DNA of 64,000 bases from Skermanella sp. TT6 (GCF_016653635.2 NZ_CP067420.1:5730001-5794000), one strand, 5' to 3'. Positions 25,664 through 35,524 are shown, counted from the stretch's first letter. Program-made: numbers and translations. Notes: a model not told the origin generated them from the sequence alone.

Positions 25664-25804
25664 TTACTTCCTCTTGTTCGGTCGCTGAGTCAGCGCCGAT
25701 GCTGCAGCGGACTTTGCCGCCTTGGAGGATTTTGGGTCACGGAGAACTTTGGAAGCTGCGCTCGCCGCTTTTGCAGAGGTGACTTCACCTTTACCCTTAG
25801 CCAT
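25664..25804 (-). CDS. Small basic Ala/Lys-rich protein, 46 residues
   Basis: The frame reads MAKGKGEVTSAKAASAASKV, then LRDPKSSKAAKSAAASAL and TQRPNKRK. AGGAG lies 7 bases before the ATG, an ideal ribosome-binding site. Similar short proteins with the pattern K.AS.A...L.(D/N)PKS.K..KS.AASAL.Q are common in proteobacterial accessory regions. The composition suggests a nucleic-acid-binding or histone-like role, but this is inference. Confidence 0.7.
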   Translation of the reverse strand: MAKGKGEVTSAKAASAASKVLRDPKSSKAAKSAAASALTQRPNKRK

Positions 25805-26383
25805 TTCGATACTCCTGCGAAATTGCCTACCTATTGGGGGCTCCTTTAATAAACCTACCAGATAATGATGATAAAAGCTAGACCGGAAATATCGAAAAGC
25901 TTATATTTTGATATGGGGGATTAAGGCTTTAGACGCAGTTTCCCTGCAAACCATCTGCACCGAGTAGATGTATTAAATCAGCGGACCGCGTTAAATTTGG
26001 ATCACTCTGGAGAATGCTGTCGCCCAACAATGCGAATGCATCGGCATGGGCGTTTCAGATTTAGCGCATGGCGCTGTAGACCACGCGACGAGGGGCAGCC
26101 TTGTCGGGCCACCCCTACGCGCATCATTCGCGCGGTCATTGCCGTCCCCGGCTGTACCGCAACATAATCTTATCAAAGAACATCATTCGCTTCAAATATC
26201 CTAGCGGGGTGAATACCGCCCCTCTTGGGGCGGTAGAGGGGCGGCGATGAGCCCCTCGCGTCAGTCGTTCAAAAACGTGAGCAGGCTGAAAGAGTCTCAT
26301 TTTGGATTTCCACTCTTGTAAGCCGAAAATCGCATAGATACTGGCATTCTCCGTATGTTGTGGATGATGAGACTCGAAACTCT
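25805..26383. other. Gene-free junction between accessory region and core genome
   Basis: About 580 AT-richer bases. It contains a perfect hairpin TACCGCCCC-TCTT-GGGGCGGTA (26214-26235) and, close to the right edge, a GAGTCTCAT / ATGAGACTC inverted pair. The truncated metallophosphoesterase frame begins immediately after, so an integration or deletion end-point lies here. No integrase gene or tRNA is present. Confidence 0.4.
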
Positions 26384-26707
26384 CATTATTTGATCGGCAA
26401 CAACGACGGCCCGGCGGTGCTCAAGTCCGCCGGCTGGGAGACCGTCTCCGCCTATGCCGAGATCACCGTCGACGGCACCCACCTGGTGCTGTGCCACTAC
26501 GCCTTCCGCACCTGGAACGGCATGCACCGCAAGTCGATCAACCTGCACGGCCACAGCCACGGCCGCCTGGCGCCCCTGCTGCGCCAGTTCGACGTCGGCG
26601 TCGATGCCTGGAACCTGGCCCCGGTCACCCTGCCGCAGCTCCTCGCCAGCCGCCCGGCCCGGCGCACGCCCGCGAAAAAAGGCGCGGTCCAGCTTCCGCT
26701 TCCCTGA
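26384..26707 (+). pseudogene. Metallophosphoesterase, 5'-truncated
   Basis: The frame retains the C-terminal two thirds of a calcineurin-like phosphoesterase: LIGNNDGPAVL (the GNH(D/E)-type block, here with N), LVLCHYAFRTWNG and LHGHSHG, all metal-binding motifs. The first metal block (DxH near the N-terminus) and the GD region are missing; the frame runs upstream only a few codons into unrelated sequence. It is most likely a remnant cut when the accessory region was acquired. Confidence 0.75.
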
Positions 26708-26737
26708 CCCTTGGCTGCAGCACCCAAAATAGTCATC

Positions 26738-26832
26738 GTAGGTCGGCCTCGGCTGAAGGCCGACGCCGACACCCCGGCCGGAGCGTCGATGCGGGGCGTC
26801 GGCGTTCGCCCTGCGGGCGAAGGCCGACCTAC
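26738..26832. repeat. REP-like palindrome, GTAGGTCGGCC family
   Basis: A 95-bp imperfect palindrome whose ends are GTAGGTCGGCCT and AGGCCGACCTAC, with inner GCCGAC / GTCGGC and TTCGCC / GGCGAA pairs. Related copies occur at 34612-34662 and 63238-63275, always between genes. Confidence 0.75.
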
Positions 26833-26864
26833 TCCGATCCGCACCGCAGGACGAGAGAGATTCC

Positions 26865-28178
26865 CTACAGGATGAATTTCGACAGGTCGGCGTTCTTCGC
26901 CAGGTTGGAGACCTGGGTGCGGACATAGCCGGCGTCGATCGTGATGGTCTGGCCGCCGCGGTCGCTGGCGTTGAAGCTGATCTCCTCCAGCAGCCGCTCC
27001 ATCACGGTGTGCAGGCGGCGGGCGCCGATATTCTCCACCGAGGTGTTGATCTCCGCGGCGAGGCTGGCCAGCTCGTCGATCGCGTCGTCGGCGAACTCCA
27101 GCTCGACGTCCTCGGTCTTCAGCAGCGCCTTGTACTGCTTGATCAGGCTGGCTTCCGGCTCGGTCAGGATGCGGCGGAAATCCTCCCGGGTCAGCGCCTT
27201 CAGCTCCACCCGGATCGGCAGGCGGCCCTGCAGCTCGGGCAGCAGGTCCGACGGCTTGGACACGTGGAACGCGCCCGACGCGATGAACAGGATGTGGTCG
27301 GTCTTGACCGTGCCGTGCTTGGTCGCGACCGAGGTGCCCTCGATCAGCGGCAACAGGTCGCGCTGGACGCCCTCGCGGCTGACGTCGGCGCCGCCGCGGC
27401 CCTCGGACCGGGCGGAGATCTTGTCGATCTCGTCCAGGAAGACGATGCCGTTCTGCTCGACCGATTGGATCGCCTCGCCGACGACCGTCTCCTGGTCCAG
27501 CAGCTTGTCCGACTCCTCGGCCATCAGCACTTCGTAGCTCTCCGCCACCGACAGGCGGCGGGTCTTGGTCCGGCCGCCGAAGGCCTTGCCGAAAATGTCG
27601 TTCAGGTTGAGCATGCCCATCTGCGCGCCCGGCATGCCCGGCACGTCGAAGGTCGGCATCCCCGGCACGCCGGAATCGGCCACCTGGATCTCGATCTCGC
27701 GCTCGTTCAGCGAACCCTCGCGCAGCATCTTGCGGAACTTCTGGCGGGTCTCCGGGGCCGCGTTGGTCCCGACCAGGGCGTCCAGCACGCGGTCCTCGGC
27801 GCGCAGCTCGGCCTTGGAAGCCACCTCCTTCCGCAGCTTGTCCTTGGTCATGGTGATGGCGATCTCGACCAGGTCGCGGACGATCTGCTCCACGTCGCGG
27901 CCGACATAGCCCACCTCGGTGAACTTGGTGGCCTCGACCTTCAGGAACGGCGCCTGGGCCAGCTTGGCCAGCCGGCGGGCGATCTCGGTCTTGCCGACGC
28001 CGGTCGGGCCGATCATCAGGATGTTCTTGGGCAGGACCTCCTCCCGCAGGCCTTCCGGCAGCTGCAGCCGGCGCCAGCGGTTGCGCAGCGCGATCGCGAC
28101 CGCGCGCTTGGCGTCATGCTGGCCGACGATGTAGCGGTCCAGTTCCGAGACGATCTCGCGGGGGCTGAAGGAGGTCAT
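26865..28178 (-). CDS. hslU: HslU, ATPase subunit of the HslUV protease
   Basis: A 437-residue AAA+ unfoldase. Visible are the N-terminal [16 protein letters not shown], Walker [16 protein letters not shown], the GYVGRD pore loop, the family-specific I domain (about residues 110-240), Walker [11 protein letters not shown], sensor and C-terminal NAGARR-like block (here [18 protein letters not shown]). The chain ends in KFIL, the tail that inserts into HslV. I start at MTSFSPRE by homology. An in-frame ATG overlapping the hslV stop (28262) would add 28 residues and allow direct coupling. Confidence 0.95.
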   Translation of the reverse strand: MTSFSPREIVSELDRYIVGQHDAKRAVAIALRNRWRRLQLPEGLREEVLPKNILMIGPTGVGKTEIARRLAKLAQAPFLKVEATKFTEVGYVGRDVEQIVRDLVEIAITMTKDKLRKEVASKAELRAEDRVLDALVGTNAAPETRQKFRKMLREGSLNEREIEIQVADSGVPGMPTFDVPGMPGAQMGMLNLNDIFGKAFGGRTKTRRLSVAESYEVLMAEESDKLLDQETVVGEAIQSVEQNGIVFLDEIDKISARSEGRGGADVSREGVQRDLLPLIEGTSVATKHGTVKTDHILFIASGAFHVSKPSDLLPELQGRLPIRVELKALTREDFRRILTEPEASLIKQYKALLKTEDVELEFADDAIDELASLAAEINTSVENIGARRLHTVMERLLEEISFNASDRGGQTITIDAGYVRTQVSNLAKNADLSKFIL

Positions 28179-28261
28179 TGGCTTTTCTTCGTCAGGAGCG
28201 CCGTCGGCGCCGTTCGCTGGCAGGATATTACTCTCGGGGGACGATTCAAACTCCTCCGCCA

Positions 28262-28810
28262 TCACATCTTTTCCACGATCACGTTGTGGTTGGTGTAGAC
28301 GCAGATGTCGGCGGCGATCCGCATCGCCTTGCGCGCGATCGTCTCGGCGTCCAGCCCCTTGATGTCGGCGAGCGCGCGGGCGGCGGCGAGCGCGAAGCTG
28401 CCGCCGGAACCGATGCCGATCAGGCCGTCCTCGGGCTCCAGCACGTCGCCGTTGCCGGTCAGCACCAGGCTGACGTTGCGGTCGGCCACGGCCATCATCG
28501 CCTCCAGCCGGCGCAGGTAGCGGTCGGTCCGCCAGTCCTTGGCCATCTCGACGCAGGCGCGGGTGAGCTGCCCGGGATGCTGCTCCAGCTTGGATTCCAA
28601 CCGCTCGAACAGGGTGAAGGCGTCGGCCGTGGCCCCGGCGAAGCCGGCCATCACGTCGCCGCCGGCCAGCCGGCGCACCTTGCGCGCGTTGGACTTCATC
28701 ACGGTCTGGCCCATGGACACCTGGCCGTCGCCGGCGATCACCACCTCGCCTCCCTTGCGGACGCACAGGATCGTGGTGCCGTGCCATTGGATCGGATCGT
28801 TGGAACTCAT
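28262..28810 (-). CDS. hslV: HslV, peptidase subunit of the HslUV protease
   Basis: A 182-residue threonine peptidase. The catalytic Thr is the first of the pair in [11 protein letters not shown], exposed after removal of the preceding residues. Other family blocks are [22 protein letters not shown] and [16 protein letters not shown]. It forms a dodecamer and degrades proteins fed by HslU, whose gene follows directly. The pair lies beside the his operon as in related alphaproteobacteria. Confidence 0.96.
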   Translation of the reverse strand: MSSNDPIQWHGTTILCVRKGGEVVIAGDGQVSMGQTVMKSNARKVRRLAGGDVMAGFAGATADAFTLFERLESKLEQHPGQLTRACVEMAKDWRTDRYLRRLEAMMAVADRNVSLVLTGNGDVLEPEDGLIGIGSGGSFALAAARALADIKGLDAETIARKAMRIAADICVYTNHNVIVEKM

Positions 28811-28882
28811 CGGGATCGGGGCCTATCGCAGAAAAATACCGTCAAATGTCCTACCGCCATGTGGGGGGGACCGCCAATCCCT

Positions 28883-30274
28883 TCAATCCCCGACCTCGAG
28901 CCCCCCGACCTGCAGCCTCAGCCGGTCCAGCGCGTCGCCGATCGGGATGAAGAAGTTCAGTCCGGCCGAGGCCTGGCTGCCGGGCACGGTCCGCATCGAC
29001 ACGGTCAGGCCCGCCAGGTTGCCCTGGGCGTCGACCAGCGGCCCGCCGCTGTTGCCGCCCTGGACGCTGGCGTCGGCCTGGATCTCCTCCAGCCCGGTCA
29101 GGCGGTCGCGCCGCAGCGCGCTGACGATCCCGCGGGTGACCGTGCCGCGCATCCGCTCCGCCAGGGGCGCCCCCACCACGTAGACGTCCTCGCTGACGGT
29201 CAGCGGCCGGGTGCGGACGGGCAGGGCGGGCAGCCCGCGCCCCTCGATCCGGACCAGGGCCACGTCGCGCGGCTTGTGCCGGCGCTCGACCCTGCCCACC
29301 ACGGCCGTGCCGTCGGCCAGCAAGACCCGCACCCGCTCGGCCTCGCCGACCACGTGGTGGTTGGTCAGCAGCAGCCCGTCCCGGCTGACCAGCACGCCGG
29401 AGCCGTGGCCGGTCCCGCCGGAGACCAGCACGGTGGCGCCGGTCACCGCGTCCACATGGTCCTGGATCGGCGTCGTGAAGGGCGGCAGCGCCGCCAGCCG
29501 CACGGCCTGGAGGCGTGCCGCGTCATCGGTCGCCATGCCGGCGGCGGGACCCGTCCTGCCGATCCCGCCGCCGGTCTCCAGCGCGGGCATGGTGGAAGCG
29601 GCGTCCGGCGCCGCGAACCCGGCCGCCGCGAATCGGGGATCGGCCGCCAGGTTGGCGACGGCCCCGGCGAAGGCCTGCTCCAGCGCCAACACCTTGCCGT
29701 CCTCGGTCGCGGCGCCGCCGGCATGATATCCCCAGGTGGACGCCCGCAGCACCATGCGCCGTTCCAGGCGGGAATAGACCGTCCAATCCACCTTGACCGA
29801 GGCCTCGACCTCCTCCCCGACGATGTCGGACTGGACCAGCCACCAGCCCATCTTGCGGCAGACATTCATCTTGACATCGGTGATCTGGGCGGAGACCACC
29901 AGCTCGGCCCGTTCCTCGTCCTCGGCGACCTCGAACAGGCGGTTCGGGTTGCCCGCCACGTCATAGCCGGCGGTGCTCATCTCCTCATGGAACAGGTCGG
30001 CAACCTCCTCCCGGTCCATCATCGTGCGCCCGCTGGTCCAGGTGATCGGGTCGAACGGGCCGATGCATGTGAAGCCAATGACATAGCCGCCTATGACGTC
30101 GCCGCGCCGCAGCTTGGCCTGAAGCTCGCCGAAGCGGACCGGCACGCGGCGGCTCTCCGGCGGCGGGGCCGGGGGTTCCGCGATCTCCGTCCTGCGGACA
30201 TTCACCCCGCAGCCGGAGAGGCCGGATGCCAACAGCCCAATCCCCAGAGTTATCCACAAGCGACTCGGCACCAT
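28883..30274 (-). CDS. Trypsin-like serine protease lipoprotein
   Basis: A 463-residue lipoprotein. A short signal with lipobox L-S-G-C anchors it, probably in the outer membrane. Residues 20-225 form a domain with GGYVIGFTCIGPFDPITW and VSAQITDVKMNVC that I cannot name. From about 250 an S1C (Deg-like) protease domain follows with His in LTNHHVVG, Asp in DVALVRIEG and Ser in ASVQGGNSGGPL. There is no PDZ domain. A periplasmic quality-control or processing role is likely. I start at MVPSRLW, directly before the signal. Confidence 0.85.
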   Translation of the reverse strand: MVPSRLWITLGIGLLASGLSGCGVNVRRTEIAEPPAPPPESRRVPVRFGELQAKLRRGDVIGGYVIGFTCIGPFDPITWTSGRTMMDREEVADLFHEEMSTAGYDVAGNPNRLFEVAEDEERAELVVSAQITDVKMNVCRKMGWWLVQSDIVGEEVEASVKVDWTVYSRLERRMVLRASTWGYHAGGAATEDGKVLALEQAFAGAVANLAADPRFAAAGFAAPDAASTMPALETGGGIGRTGPAAGMATDDAARLQAVRLAALPPFTTPIQDHVDAVTGATVLVSGGTGHGSGVLVSRDGLLLTNHHVVGEAERVRVLLADGTAVVGRVERRHKPRDVALVRIEGRGLPALPVRTRPLTVSEDVYVVGAPLAERMRGTVTRGIVSALRRDRLTGLEEIQADASVQGGNSGGPLVDAQGNLAGLTVSMRTVPGSQASAGLNFFIPIGDALDRLRLQVGGLEVGD

Positions 30275-30309
30275 GGGATCGTCCCGCCACGACCATGAAG
30301 GGTCCAAGC

Positions 30310-30337
30310 ATTATCCTACACCCGTGTTCGGGGTGAA
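30310..30337 (-). promoter_or_regulatory. Possible promoter of the protease lipoprotein gene
   Basis: TTCACC (30337-30332) and GATAAT (30315-30310) are 16 bases apart on the minus strand, 36 bases before the ATG at 30274. The -10 fits well, the -35 only partly. Confidence 0.35.
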
Positions 30338-30473
30338 CGGGTCAATCTGCCGCGCCGGCCGCCGGAACCCTCCAGACGTCTCCGGACGGCGCGCCGGAAG
30401 GGCGTACGAAGTAGACGGGCCGGGGTTTCATCCCCCGCTGGCATCGCCCATCCATCCCTGCTAAAACCGCGCC

Positions 30474-31097
30474 ATGGACGCACAGCCCAACAGATCCGCG
30501 CGCCAGGCCAGCCTGCGACGCGCCACCAACGAAACCCGGATCGAGGTTTCGCTGAACCTTGACGGAACCGGCCTGTACAAGATTTCCACAGGCGTCGGTT
30601 TCCTCGACCACATGCTCGAGCAGCTCTCCCGCCACAGCCTGATCGACCTGACGGTCCGGGTCGAGGGCGACCTCCATATCGACTTCCACCACACGACCGA
30701 GGACAGCGGAATCGCGATCGGCACCGCCTTCGCCCAGGCGCTGGGCGAGCGCAAGGGCATCTGCCGCTACGGCGAGGCGACCGTTCCCATGGACGAGACG
30801 CTGACCCGCGTGGCGCTGGACCTGTCCAACCGGCCCTACCTGATCTGGAAGGTCCATTTCACCCGCGACAAGCTGGGGGAGATGGACACCGAGCTGTTCA
30901 AGGAATGGTTCCAGGCCTTCGCCCAGGCCGCCGGCGTGACGCTCCACGTCGAGACCCTGTACGGCGAGAACAATCACCATATCGTGGAAAGCTGCTTCAA
31001 GGCGCTGGCCCGCGCGTTGCGCGCCGCGGTCGAGATCGACCCGCGCAAGGCCGACGCCGTGCCGTCCACCAAGGGAACGCTCGGCGGCTCGCTCTGA
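30474..31097 (+). CDS. hisB: Imidazoleglycerol-phosphate dehydratase
   Basis: A 207-residue monofunctional HisB for the sixth step of histidine synthesis. The duplicated manganese-binding blocks are clear: [21 protein letters not shown] and the later [17 protein letters not shown]. It lacks the phosphatase domain of enterobacterial HisB, as is normal here. It opens the his operon, with hisH 39 bp behind. Confidence 0.96.
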   Translation: MDAQPNRSARQASLRRATNETRIEVSLNLDGTGLYKISTGVGFLDHMLEQLSRHSLIDLTVRVEGDLHIDFHHTTEDSGIAIGTAFAQALGERKGICRYGEATVPMDETLTRVALDLSNRPYLIWKVHFTRDKLGEMDTELFKEWFQAFAQAAGVTLHVETLYGENNHHIVESCFKALARALRAAVEIDPRKADAVPSTKGTLGGSL

Positions 31098-31136
31098 CGG
31101 GGCGCCGGGCGCAAGGCTCAGGGAATCTTTGACCAC

Positions 31137-31781
31137 ATGACCGTAGCAATCGTCGATTACGGCTCCGGCAATCTCAGGTCCGCCGCCAAGGCGTTCGAGC
31201 GCGCGGCCCAGGAGGCCGGCGTCGGCGCCGCCATCGCCGTCACCGACGACGCCGAGGCGGTGCGCCGGGCCGACCGCATCGTGCTGCCCGGCGTCGGCGC
31301 CTTCGCCGACTGCATGGCCGGCATCCGGTCTGTGCCCGGCCTGGTCGAGGCGATGGAGGAGGCGGTGCTGACCCGCGGCACCCCCTTCCTGGGCATCTGC
31401 GTCGGCATGCAGCTGATGGCGGAGCGCGGGGTCGAGCACGGGGTCTGGGACGGGCTCGGCTGGATCCGGGGCGAGGTGGTCGCCATCGATCCCGCCGACC
31501 CGTCGCTGAAGATCCCCCACATGGGCTGGAACGACCTGCATGTCGAGCGGCCCGACCACCCGGTCCTGGCCGGCCTGCATGACGGCGACCACGCCTATTT
31601 CGTCCACTCCTACCGCTTCGCCTGCGCCGACCGCTCGACCGAACTGGCGAGCGTAGACTATGGCGGGCCGGTCGCGGCGGTGATCGGCCGCGACAACCTG
31701 GTCGGGACCCAGTTCCACCCGGAGAAGAGCCAGGCCTCCGGCCTGCGGCTGATCGCCAACTTCCTGCGCTGGCGGCCCTGA
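31137..31781 (+). CDS. hisH: Imidazole glycerol phosphate synthase, glutaminase subunit
   Basis: A 214-residue class I glutamine amidotransferase. The catalytic Cys is in [11 protein letters not shown], His and Glu in [10 protein letters not shown]. It supplies ammonia to HisF, encoded three genes downstream. The start [13 protein letters not shown] is typical of the family. Confidence 0.96.
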   Translation: MTVAIVDYGSGNLRSAAKAFERAAQEAGVGAAIAVTDDAEAVRRADRIVLPGVGAFADCMAGIRSVPGLVEAMEEAVLTRGTPFLGICVGMQLMAERGVEHGVWDGLGWIRGEVVAIDPADPSLKIPHMGWNDLHVERPDHPVLAGLHDGDHAYFVHSYRFACADRSTELASVDYGGPVAAVIGRDNLVGTQFHPEKSQASGLRLIANFLRWRP

Positions 31782-31784
31782 GCC

Positions 31785-32360
31785 ATGGGCGAGATGGCCA
31801 CCGCCGCGACCGTCGAGCGCGTCTCGAAGTTCCGCACGGCGGATCTCCACGACCTGTGCGACGCCGCCGACCTCGCGATCCGCGATGGCGGCGGCTTCGG
31901 CTGGGTCGATCCGCCGCCCCGCGACGTGATGGAGCGGTACTGGAAGGGCGTCCTGATCGTGCCGGAGCGGCACCTCTTCGTCGCCCGCCTGGACGGCGTG
32001 GTGGCGGGGTCGGCCCAGCTCGTGGCGCCGCCCCGCAACAACGAGGCGCAGGCCCATTCCGCCCAGCTGACCACCTCCTTCGTGGCGCCCTGGGCGCGCG
32101 GCCACGGCCTCGCCCGCATGCTGGTCCGCGCGGTCGAGATGGCGGCCCGCGAGGCCGGCTACCGGGTCCTGAACCTGGACGTGCGGGAGACCCAGCGGGC
32201 GGCGATCGCCCTGTACGAGACGCTGGGCTTCAGGCGCTGGGGCACCCATCCTCATTATGCCAACGTGCGCGGCCAGAACCTCGCCGGCCATTTCTTCTAC
32301 AAGGACCTGACCTCCACCGACCTGCCGTCCCCCCAGCCCCTTACCGAAGCGCCGACATGA
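31785..32360 (+). CDS. GNAT-family N-acetyltransferase inside the his operon
   Basis: A 191-residue GNAT enzyme. The acetyl-CoA loop is [20 protein letters not shown] (motif A, R/Q-x-x-G-x-A type), followed by [25 protein letters not shown]. It begins three bases after hisH and its stop overlaps the hisA start (ATGA), so it is made with the histidine enzymes. The substrate is unknown; detoxification of a pathway intermediate is possible but not shown. Confidence 0.9.
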   Translation: MGEMATAATVERVSKFRTADLHDLCDAADLAIRDGGGFGWVDPPPRDVMERYWKGVLIVPERHLFVARLDGVVAGSAQLVAPPRNNEAQAHSAQLTTSFVAPWARGHGLARMLVRAVEMAAREAGYRVLNLDVRETQRAAIALYETLGFRRWGTHPHYANVRGQNLAGHFFYKDLTSTDLPSPQPLTEAPT

Positions 32361-33121
32361 TTCTGTACCCAGCGATCGACCTCAAGGATGGTGCCTGCGT
32401 CCGCCTCGTCAGGGGCGAAATGGACCAGGCGACCGTCTTCAACACCGACCCCGGAGCCCAGGCGAAGACCTTCGCCGACCAGGGGTTCGAGTGGCTCCAC
32501 CTGGTCGATCTCAACGGCGCCTTCGAGGGCCGTCCGGTCAACGCGGCCGCGGTCGGGGGCGTACTGTCCTCGGTCTCCATGCCGGTCCAGCTCGGCGGCG
32601 GCATCCGCGACCTGAAGACGATCGAGGACTGGCTGGAGCGCGGCATCACCCGGGTGATCCTGGGCACCGTCGCCGTGCGCGACCCGGAGCTGGTGCGCGA
32701 GGCCTGCCGGCGCTTCCCGTCCCGTGTCGCGGTCGGCATCGACGCCCGCGACGGCTTCGTCGCGGTGGAGGGCTGGGCCAAGACCTCCACGGTCAAGGCG
32801 CTCGACCTGGCGCTCCGGTTCGAGGACGCCGGCGTGTCGGCCATCATCTACACCGACATCAACCGCGACGGCGCCATGGGCGGCGTCAATGTCGAGGCCA
32901 CCGCCGACCTCGCCTTCGCGCTGACCACGCCGGTGATCGCCTCGGGCGGCGTCTCCAGCATGGCCGACCTGGAAGCGCTCAAGACGGTCGAGCATACCGG
33001 CATCGAGGGCGTCATCTGCGGCCGGGCTCTCTATGATGGGCGCATCGATCCGGCCGAGGCGCTGGCCCTGCTGTCGTCCCCCCTGAAGAACGAGCGCGAC
33101 GCTGCCGGGGAAGAGGCCTGA
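32357..33121 (+). CDS. hisA: ProFAR isomerase
   Basis: A 254-residue TIM barrel for the fourth step of histidine synthesis. Catalytic Asp residues are in [11 protein letters not shown] and [12 protein letters not shown]; phosphate-binding loops are GGGIRD and ASGGVSSM. The ATG overlaps the GNAT stop, and hisF begins on the base after its own stop. Confidence 0.96.
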   Translation: MILYPAIDLKDGACVRLVRGEMDQATVFNTDPGAQAKTFADQGFEWLHLVDLNGAFEGRPVNAAAVGGVLSSVSMPVQLGGGIRDLKTIEDWLERGITRVILGTVAVRDPELVREACRRFPSRVAVGIDARDGFVAVEGWAKTSTVKALDLALRFEDAGVSAIIYTDINRDGAMGGVNVEATADLAFALTTPVIASGGVSSMADLEALKTVEHTGIEGVICGRALYDGRIDPAEALALLSSPLKNERDAAGEEA

Positions 33122-33907
33122 ATGCTCAAGATGCGCCTGATCCCCTGCCTGGACGTCAAGGACGGCCGGGTGGTCAAGGGGGTGAACTTCGTGGACCTGA
33201 TCGACGCCGGCGACCCGGTCGAGCAGGCCCGGCTCTATGACCGCGAAGGGGCGGACGAGCTGACCTTCCTCGACATCACCGCCAGCGTCGAGGCCCGCGA
33301 CACCCTGTACGACGTGGTCAGCCGCACCGCCGAGCAGGTCTTCATGCCGCTGACCGTCGGCGGCGGGGTGCGCGTGGTGGAGGACATCCGCAAGCTGCTG
33401 CTGGCCGGGGCCGACAAGGTCTCGATCAACACGGCCGCCGTCTCCCGGCCCGACTTCGTCCGCGAGGCGGCGGAGAAGTTCGGTTCCCAGTGCGTCGTGG
33501 TGGCGGTGGACGCCAAGTCGGTCGGCCCCGGCAAGTGGGAGGTCTTCACCCATGGCGGGCGGAACCGGACCGGCCTGGACGTGGTGGACTGGGCGCGCCG
33601 CATGGCGGAGTACGGCGCCGGCGAGATCCTGCTGACCTCCATGGACCGCGACGGCACCAAGTCCGGCTTCGACATCGAGCTGACCCGCGCGGTCGCCGAC
33701 GCCGTACGCGTGCCCGTCATCGCCTCCGGCGGCGTCGGCACGCTCGACCATCTGGTGGCGGGCATCCGGGACGGCCACGCGACGGCGGTGCTGGCCGCCT
33801 CGATCTTCCATTTCGGCATCTTCTCGATCTCCGAGGCCAAGGCGCACATGGCGAAGGCCGGCATAGACATCCGCGATACCTCCAAGCCCGGGCAGGCCGC
33901 GGCATGA
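33122..33907 (+). CDS. hisF: Imidazole glycerol phosphate synthase, cyclase subunit
   Basis: A 261-residue TIM barrel that pairs with HisH. The catalytic aspartates are in [12 protein letters not shown] and [19 protein letters not shown] and ASGGVGT bind the phosphates. It overlaps hisE by four bases (ATGA). Confidence 0.97.
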   Translation: MLKMRLIPCLDVKDGRVVKGVNFVDLIDAGDPVEQARLYDREGADELTFLDITASVEARDTLYDVVSRTAEQVFMPLTVGGGVRVVEDIRKLLLAGADKVSINTAAVSRPDFVREAAEKFGSQCVVVAVDAKSVGPGKWEVFTHGGRNRTGLDVVDWARRMAEYGAGEILLTSMDRDGTKSGFDIELTRAVADAVRVPVIASGGVGTLDHLVAGIRDGHATAVLAASIFHFGIFSISEAKAHMAKAGIDIRDTSKPGQAAA

Positions 33908-34254
33908 GCGGGCAGGGCATCGGCGCCGCCGTGCTGGACCGGCTGTACGAGACGGTTCGGTCCCGCCGCGGACAGGACCCGGAGACCTCCTACACCGCCA
34001 AGCTCTATTCCCGCGGCACGCCCAAGATCGCCCAGAAGCTGGGCGAGGAGGCGGTCGAGGCGGTGATCGAGGCGATGCGCGGCGACAAGCAGAAGCTGGC
34101 GGAGGAATCCGCCGACCTGCTCTATCACCTGATGGTGCTGTGGGCCGATACGGGCGTGAAGCCGGAGACCGTCTACGGCATCCTGGCCGACCGCGAAGGC
34201 ATCAGCGGCATCGCCGAGAAGAAATCACGCAAGCAAGGCAGCGGGGGCAAATGA
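33904..34254 (+). CDS. hisE: Phosphoribosyl-ATP pyrophosphatase
   Basis: A 116-residue all-helical MazG-like enzyme for the second step of histidine synthesis. Metal-binding residues lie in [13 protein letters not shown] and [12 protein letters not shown]. HisI is not in this window. It overlaps both neighbours by four bases. Confidence 0.95.
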   Translation: MSGQGIGAAVLDRLYETVRSRRGQDPETSYTAKLYSRGTPKIAQKLGEEAVEAVIEAMRGDKQKLAEESADLLYHLMVLWADTGVKPETVYGILADREGISGIAEKKSRKQGSGGK

Positions 34255-34616
34255 TGGCCTATGATCCCGACAACGTGTTCGCCCGGATCCTGCGCGGCGA
34301 GATCCCGTCCAGGAAGGTCCATGAGGACGAGCATACCCTGGCGTTCCACGACATCAATCCGCTGGCGCCGAGCCACATCCTGGTGATCCCCAAGGGGCCG
34401 TACGTCTCCTTCGACGATTTCTCGGAGAAGGCCTCGGACGCCGAGATCGCCGCCTTCGTCCGGGCGGTCGGCAAGGTCGCCCGCGACCAGGGACTCGCCG
34501 GCGACGGCTACCGCATCCTCGCCAACATCGGCGAGAACGCCAACCAGGAAGTGCCCCACCTGCACGTCCACATCTTCGGCGGCAAGCGGCTCGGCCGCAT
34601 GCTGCCGAAGGAGTAG
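34251..34616 (+). CDS. HIT-family nucleotide-binding protein, Hint type
   Basis: A 121-residue HIT protein with the histidine triad HLHVHIFGG and the N-terminal FARILRGEIPS of the HINT branch. Family members hydrolyse purine phosphoramidates. It ends the his operon, joined by an ATGA overlap. Its stop codon lies in a GTAGGTCGG sequence of the intergenic repeat family. Confidence 0.93.
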   Translation: MMAYDPDNVFARILRGEIPSRKVHEDEHTLAFHDINPLAPSHILVIPKGPYVSFDDFSEKASDAEIAAFVRAVGKVARDQGLAGDGYRILANIGENANQEVPHLHVHIFGGKRLGRMLPKE

Positions 34617-34662
34617 GTCGGTACGTTTGCCGTAGGTCGGCCTTCGCGAAGCGAACGCCGAC
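34612..34662. repeat. REP-like repeat, GTAGGTCGGCC family, second site
   Basis: Two starts of the repeat lie close together: GAGTAGGTCGG at the HIT stop codon and CGTAGGTCGGCCTTCGCGAA at 34631. The latter continues into GCGAACGCCGAC, making the hairpin TTCGC-GA-AGCGAA within it. Confidence 0.65.
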
Positions 34663-34689
34663 GGCACGCGCCGACGTTCCGGAACGGGG

Positions 34690-35478
34690 TCAGAAAACCG
34701 CCCGGATGGCGTCCAGCGACTCCCGCGAAGCCGCCGCCAGCACGCGGCCGTCCAGGCGCATCACGTCGTAGGGAGCGCCGTCCAGGAACGACGCGGCGCC
34801 GCCGATCTCGTGGGCGACCAGCACGCCCGCGGCGTGGTCCCACGGCTTCGATCCCTGGGACAGTACGAACTGCCGCCTGCCCAGCGCCAGGTCGATATAG
34901 TCCAGCGCCGAGCAGCGGTGGTTGCGGATCTCCCCGACGATGCCCGAGGCGGCCAGGACCGGATCGGGCTCCCGCCAGTCCTTCGCGGTCCAGTAGGCCG
35001 AACCGACCGCCCGGGAGAGCGGGGTGGCCCGGTCCGCCTCCAGGCGCCGCCCGCCCGACCAGGCGCCGCCGCCCAGCACCGCCGCGACCGTGACGTCGTT
35101 GATCGGGTCGTGCAGCCAGCCGCCGCGGATCTCGCCGCCGGCCACATAGGCCAGGATCGTCCCGAACACCGGAACCCCCTCGGAGAAATTGAGCGTCCCG
35201 TCGACCGGGTCGATCACCCAGACCGGCTTGTCCCCCAGCAGCGCGTCCAGGGCGGCCGGGTTCCGGGAGACCAGCTCCTCCCCGATCACCAGCGTGTCGG
35301 GATAGGCTTCGCTCAGCAGGCCGGCCAGCATCTCCTCGGCTTCCGTGTCGGCGATCGTGACCGGGTCGCCCGGTCCCTTCTCGACGACGTCGCCGGCGCC
35401 CAGGTTGCGGAATCGGGGCAGGATCTTCTCTTCCGCCGTCCGGCGGATCAGGCCGCTGACGCGGTCCAGGTCGATCAT
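34690..35478 (-). CDS. Inositol monophosphatase-family enzyme
   Basis: A 262-residue Mg-dependent phosphatase. The family motifs are WVIDPVDGTLNF (metal Asp pair), IGEELVS with the upstream Glu, and the C-terminal WDHAAGVLVAHEIGG. Substrate could be inositol phosphate, histidinol phosphate or a related sugar phosphate. A position facing the his operon makes histidinol-phosphate phosphatase (HisN type) worth testing, but sequence alone does not decide. Confidence 0.9.
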   Translation of the reverse strand: MIDLDRVSGLIRRTAEEKILPRFRNLGAGDVVEKGPGDPVTIADTEAEEMLAGLLSEAYPDTLVIGEELVSRNPAALDALLGDKPVWVIDPVDGTLNFSEGVPVFGTILAYVAGGEIRGGWLHDPINDVTVAAVLGGGAWSGGRRLEADRATPLSRAVGSAYWTAKDWREPDPVLAASGIVGEIRNHRCSALDYIDLALGRRQFVLSQGSKPWDHAAGVLVAHEIGGAASFLDGAPYDVMRLDGRVLAAASRESLDAIRAVF

Positions 35479-35524
35479 GATGGAAGCTTTCGGCTGGGAG
35501 CGGTCACGAAATCGGGGTCGGGGA

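Noticed and set aside
25805-26383. Integrase attachment site at the accessory region's right edge
   Set aside because: There is no tRNA gene, no integrase gene and no matching direct repeat that I could find at the left side of the window.
26865-28787. A continuous frame joining hslV region and hslU into one 640-codon gene
   Set aside because: The upstream part is hslV read in the wrong frame; HslV itself is complete in another frame.
28178-30298. A 700-codon open frame on the plus strand opposite hslV and the protease lipoprotein
   Set aside because: The product is compositionally skewed and matches nothing; the minus strand encodes two clear protein families. GC-rich DNA often leaves such antisense frames open.
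30342-32291. A 649-codon minus-strand frame opposite hisB, hisH and the GNAT gene
   Set aside because: Shadow of three well-defined plus-strand genes.
31856-32356. N-terminal extension of hisA through the GNAT gene
   Set aside because: It is the GNAT gene read in another frame; hisA has a normal start overlapping the GNAT stop.
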